NCBI GenBank assembly: GCA_016872755.1 | Contig: VGZE01000023.1 | Coordinates: forward strand, 1 to 36,022 | Direction of reading: 5' to 3' | Length of the DNA stretch: 36,022 nt | Origin: Planctomycetota bacterium | Lineage (GTDB): Bacteria; Planctomycetota; UBA1135; GCA-002686595 | Shown: piece after piece, positions 33,816 through 36,022 of the stretch | How the letters are laid out: each line of letters opens with the position of its first letter | How positions within the stretch are numbered: the stretch's first letter is position 1 | Translations under genes and position numbers: made by a program | The notes under the pieces: model-generated | What the model was told of the DNA's origin: nothing | The model's database searches: none | What the model saw: only the letters and a program-made list of their open reading frames with translations

Positions 33816-35201
33816 CTAGAGGTGGATCGCGCGGCCGTCGACGGTCAGCGCGGCTTCCTTGAGCACTTCCGCGAGCGTCGGGTGCGCGTGGCACGTGCGC
33901 GCGATGTCCTCGCTCGACGCGCCGAACTCGATCGCGGCGACCGCCTCGGCGATCAGGTCGCCCGCGCGCGGTCCGACGATGTGCACGCCGAGCACGCGGT
34001 CCGTCTGCGCGTCCGCGAGCACCTTGACCTTGCCTTCGGTGTGCCCGAGCGCCTTCGCGCGTCCATTGGCCATGAACGGGAACGCGCCTTTCCTGTAGGC
34101 GCGACCCGCGGCCTTCAGCTCTTCCTCGTTCTTGCCGACGCTTGCGACCTCCGGCGCCGTGTACACGACGCTGGGGATCGCGTCGTAGTTCACGTGCCCG
34201 TGGCCGGTCGCGATGCGCTCGACGCACGCGACGCCTTCCTCGGAAGCCTTGTGCGCGAGCATCGGGCCCGCGATCACATCGCCGATCGCGTAGACGTTGG
34301 GCACGGACGTCTCGAAATGCGCGTTCACCGGGATGCGGCCGCGGTTGTCGAGCGCGAGCCCGATCGCGTCGAGCCCGAGGCCCTCGGTGTACGGCGAGCG
34401 ACCGACCGCGACGAGCACGCGGTCGCACTCGAGCGATGGCTTGCCCTCGATGTCGACGATCGCGCCGGTCTGCGCCGCGCGCGCGCCGGTCACGCGCACC
34501 CCGAGTTGGAAGGCCAGGCCCTGCTTGGCGAGCGCCTTGTGCGCGTCGGCGGCGATCTCGGTGTCCATGCCGGCCAGGATCCGGTCGAGGTATTCGAGCA
34601 CGGTGACCTTGGCGCCGAGGCGCGCCCAGACGGAGCCCAGTTCGAGCCCGATCGCACCGGCCCCGATCACGACGAGATGCTGCGGGACGGACGCGAAGGA
34701 CAGCGCCTCGGTGCTCGTGACGATGCGCTCGCCGTCGATATCGACGCCCTTGAGTGACGCAACCTTGGATCCCGTCGCGATCAGCACGCGCCTGGCCTCG
34801 TGCTCGGACTCGCCGTCGGCTGCGCGCACCGCGATGCGCGTCGGCGCGACGAAGCGGGCGTGGCCCGACAGGCGCGTGATCTTGTTCTTCTTCATCAGCC
34901 CGTCGATGCCGCGCGCGAGCCCGGCGACGATCGACTCCTTGCGCGCGAGCATCTTGGCGAGATCGAGGCGCGCTTCGGCCGTGATCCCGTGCGCGCTGAA
35001 GCCGTGCTGCGCCTCGTGGAAGAGCTCGCTCGACTCGAGCAGCGCCTTCGACGGGATGCAGCCGACGCGCAGGCAGGTGCCGCCGAGCACCTTTTCCTTC
35101 TCGACCAGCGCGACCTTCAGCCCCAGCTGGGCCGCGCGGATCGCGGCCTCGTAGCCGCCGGGGCCGGCGCCGATCACCAACAGGTCGTAGGGCTCGGTCA
35201 T
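33816..35201 (-). CDS. lpd: Dihydrolipoyl dehydrogenase (E3)
   Basis: The 461-residue FAD enzyme reoxidises the dihydrolipoyl groups of 2-oxo acid dehydrogenase complexes with NAD. FAD binding is shown by LLVIGAGPGGYEAA. The redox disulfide is C43-x4-C48 in GGTCLRVGCIPSK. The NAD site is VVIGAGAIGLELGSV and a second FAD segment is VYAIGDVIAGPMLAHKASEEG. The active-site pair is H440/E445 in CHAHPTLAEVL. It lies 5 bp downstream of the sucB stop on the same strand, so it serves the 2-oxoglutarate dehydrogenase complex and perhaps others. Confidence 0.97.
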   Translation of the reverse strand: MTEPYDLLVIGAGPGGYEAAIRAAQLGLKVALVEKEKVLGGTCLRVGCIPSKALLESSELFHEAQHGFSAHGITAEARLDLAKMLARKESIVAGLARGIDGLMKKNKITRLSGHARFVAPTRIAVRAADGESEHEARRVLIATGSKVASLKGVDIDGERIVTSTEALSFASVPQHLVVIGAGAIGLELGSVWARLGAKVTVLEYLDRILAGMDTEIAADAHKALAKQGLAFQLGVRVTGARAAQTGAIVDIEGKPSLECDRVLVAVGRSPYTEGLGLDAIGLALDNRGRIPVNAHFETSVPNVYAIGDVIAGPMLAHKASEEGVACVERIATGHGHVNYDAIPSVVYTAPEVASVGKNEEELKAAGRAYRKGAFPFMANGRAKALGHTEGKVKVLADAQTDRVLGVHIVGPRAGDLIAEAVAAIEFGASSEDIARTCHAHPTLAEVLKEAALTVDGRAIHL

Positions 35202-35206
35202 CGCGG

Positions 35207-36022
35207 CTAGACCTCCAGCAGCATGCGCGTCGGGTCCTCGATGCAGTCCTTGATGCGCTTCAAGAACGTGACCGCCTCGCGGCCGTCGACGATGCGGTGG
35301 TCGTAGGTCAGCGCGACGTACATCATCGGGCGCGCGACGATCTGCCCGTCGCGCACGACCGCGCGCTCGTTGATCGCGTGCAGTCCGAGGATGCCCGACT
35401 GCGGAGGATTGAGGATCGGCGTCGACAACAGCGAGCCGTAGATGCCGCCGTTGCTGATCGTGAACGTGCCGCCGGTCAGCTCGTCGAGGCCGATCTTGTT
35501 GTCCTGCGCGCGCTTGCCGAGGTCGGCGATCTTCTTCTCGATCTCGGCGAAGGAGAGCGTCTCGGCGTTGCGCAGGATCGGCACGAGCAGGCCCTTGCCG
35601 CCGCCGACGGCCACGCCGATGTCGAAGTACTCCTTGTAGACGATCGTGTCGCCGCGCACCTCGGCATTGACCTGCGGAACGAGGCCGAGCGCGTCGACGG
35701 CGGCACGCACGAAGAAGGACATGAAGCCGAGCTTGACGCCGTGGCGCTTCTGGAACTCCTCGTTGCGCGCCTTGCGCAGTTCGATGACCGCGCTCATGTC
35801 GATCTCGTTGAACGTCGTCAGCATCGCCGCGGTGCTCTGCGCCTGCACGAGCCGCTCGGCGATGCGCTTGCGCAGCGGCGTCATCGGCACGAGCTCCTCG
35901 TGGCGCGGGCCCGTCGGCGCGGCGGCTGGCGGAGCGAAGGCGGGTGCCGCCGGCGCGGGGACGGCCGGCGCGGCTGCCGCGCGCAGCGCGTCTTCCTTGA
36001 GCACGCGGCCGCCCGGGCCGCT
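35207..36022 (-). CDS. sucB: Dihydrolipoyl succinyltransferase (E2 of 2-oxoglutarate dehydrogenase), 3' part
   Basis: The gene enters from beyond the window's right edge; 271 codons of its 3' part are visible. The first residues, [11 protein letters not shown], are the end of the E3/E1-binding domain. An Ala/Pro linker follows, then the catalytic domain from [40 protein letters not shown] and the catalytic [13 protein letters not shown] (His and Asp) are typical of SucB rather than the pyruvate E2. The lipoyl domain lies outside the window. It precedes lpd by 5 bp, so the two are cotranscribed. Confidence 0.95.
   Translation of the reverse strand, partial: SGPGGRVLKEDALRAAAAPAVPAPAAPAFAPPAAAPTGPRHEELVPMTPLRKRIAERLVQAQSTAAMLTTFNEIDMSAVIELRKARNEEFQKRHGVKLGFMSFFVRAAVDALGLVPQVNAEVRGDTIVYKEYFDIGVAVGGGKGLLVPILRNAETLSFAEIEKKIADLGKRAQDNKIGLDELTGGTFTISNGGIYGSLLSTPILNPPQSGILGLHAINERAVVRDGQIVARPMMYVALTYDHRIVDGREAVTFLKRIKDCIEDPTRMLLEV

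Overview
The window is GC-rich, densely coded DNA from a Gram-negative-type bacterium. It encodes two lipoproteins with lipoboxes, a periplasm-sensing hybrid kinase, the MEP-pathway enzyme IspH and an OdhB/Lpd pair. Most starts lack a visible Shine-Dalgarno sequence and many follow C-rich leaders. With the leucine-rich-repeat lipoprotein and the baeRF-like protein, this fits Planctomycetota or a similar high-GC phylum such as Myxococcota. That placement is inference, because no rRNA or phylogenetic marker was tested. I see no phage, insertion sequence, CRISPR array, rRNA or tRNA.

Layout. Positions 1-2620 hold the tail of a membrane protein, a small polytopic membrane protein, a nitrilase-family amidase and a small Cys-rich protein. 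Positions 2643-5449 (minus) hold an Hsp20 chaperone and a hybrid sensor kinase. Positions 5805-14607 (plus) form the most distinctive block: thiolase, 3-hydroxyacyl-CoA dehydrogenase, acyl-CoA dehydrogenase, MeaB-like GTPase, acyl-CoA mutase large subunit, B12-binding small subunit, a coupled excisionase-like HTH protein, a second acyl-CoA dehydrogenase and a metallo-beta-lactamase-fold hydrolase. The mutase carries Phe98 and Gln216 where methylmalonyl-CoA mutases have Tyr and Arg. That is the published signature of isobutyryl-CoA mutase, so I read the block as a B12-dependent bridge between isobutyryl-CoA (valine or isobutyrate carbon) and butyryl-CoA beta-oxidation. A BtuF-like protein without a signal peptide follows at 15223, behind a convergent DinB-like gene.

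Positions 16137-19048 (minus) hold a DEAD-box helicase, an Isc-type [2Fe-2S] ferredoxin and IspH. ExoIII-type xthA (19072) is divergent from the helicase. It is separated from a convergent SirB1-like/Lon-N pair (19973-21588) by a perfect 37-bp hairpin with tandem repeats.

Positions 21823-31173 (plus) form a second fatty-acid block: thiolase, 3-hydroxyacyl-CoA dehydrogenase, a lipoprotein cyclophilin, a cytoplasmic cyclophilin, enoyl-CoA hydratase and another thiolase. It continues with a fused, LeuD-first LeuDC-type dehydratase, a LeuB-like dehydrogenase and a VOC protein. Together with the first block this supplies every step of short-chain beta-oxidation.

Positions 31177-32519 (minus) hold a second ExoIII and a leucine-rich-repeat lipoprotein, coupled by a TTGA overlap. 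A baeRF-like gene follows at 32682 (plus). The window ends with lpd and the 3' part of sucB (minus), from the 2-oxoglutarate dehydrogenase complex.
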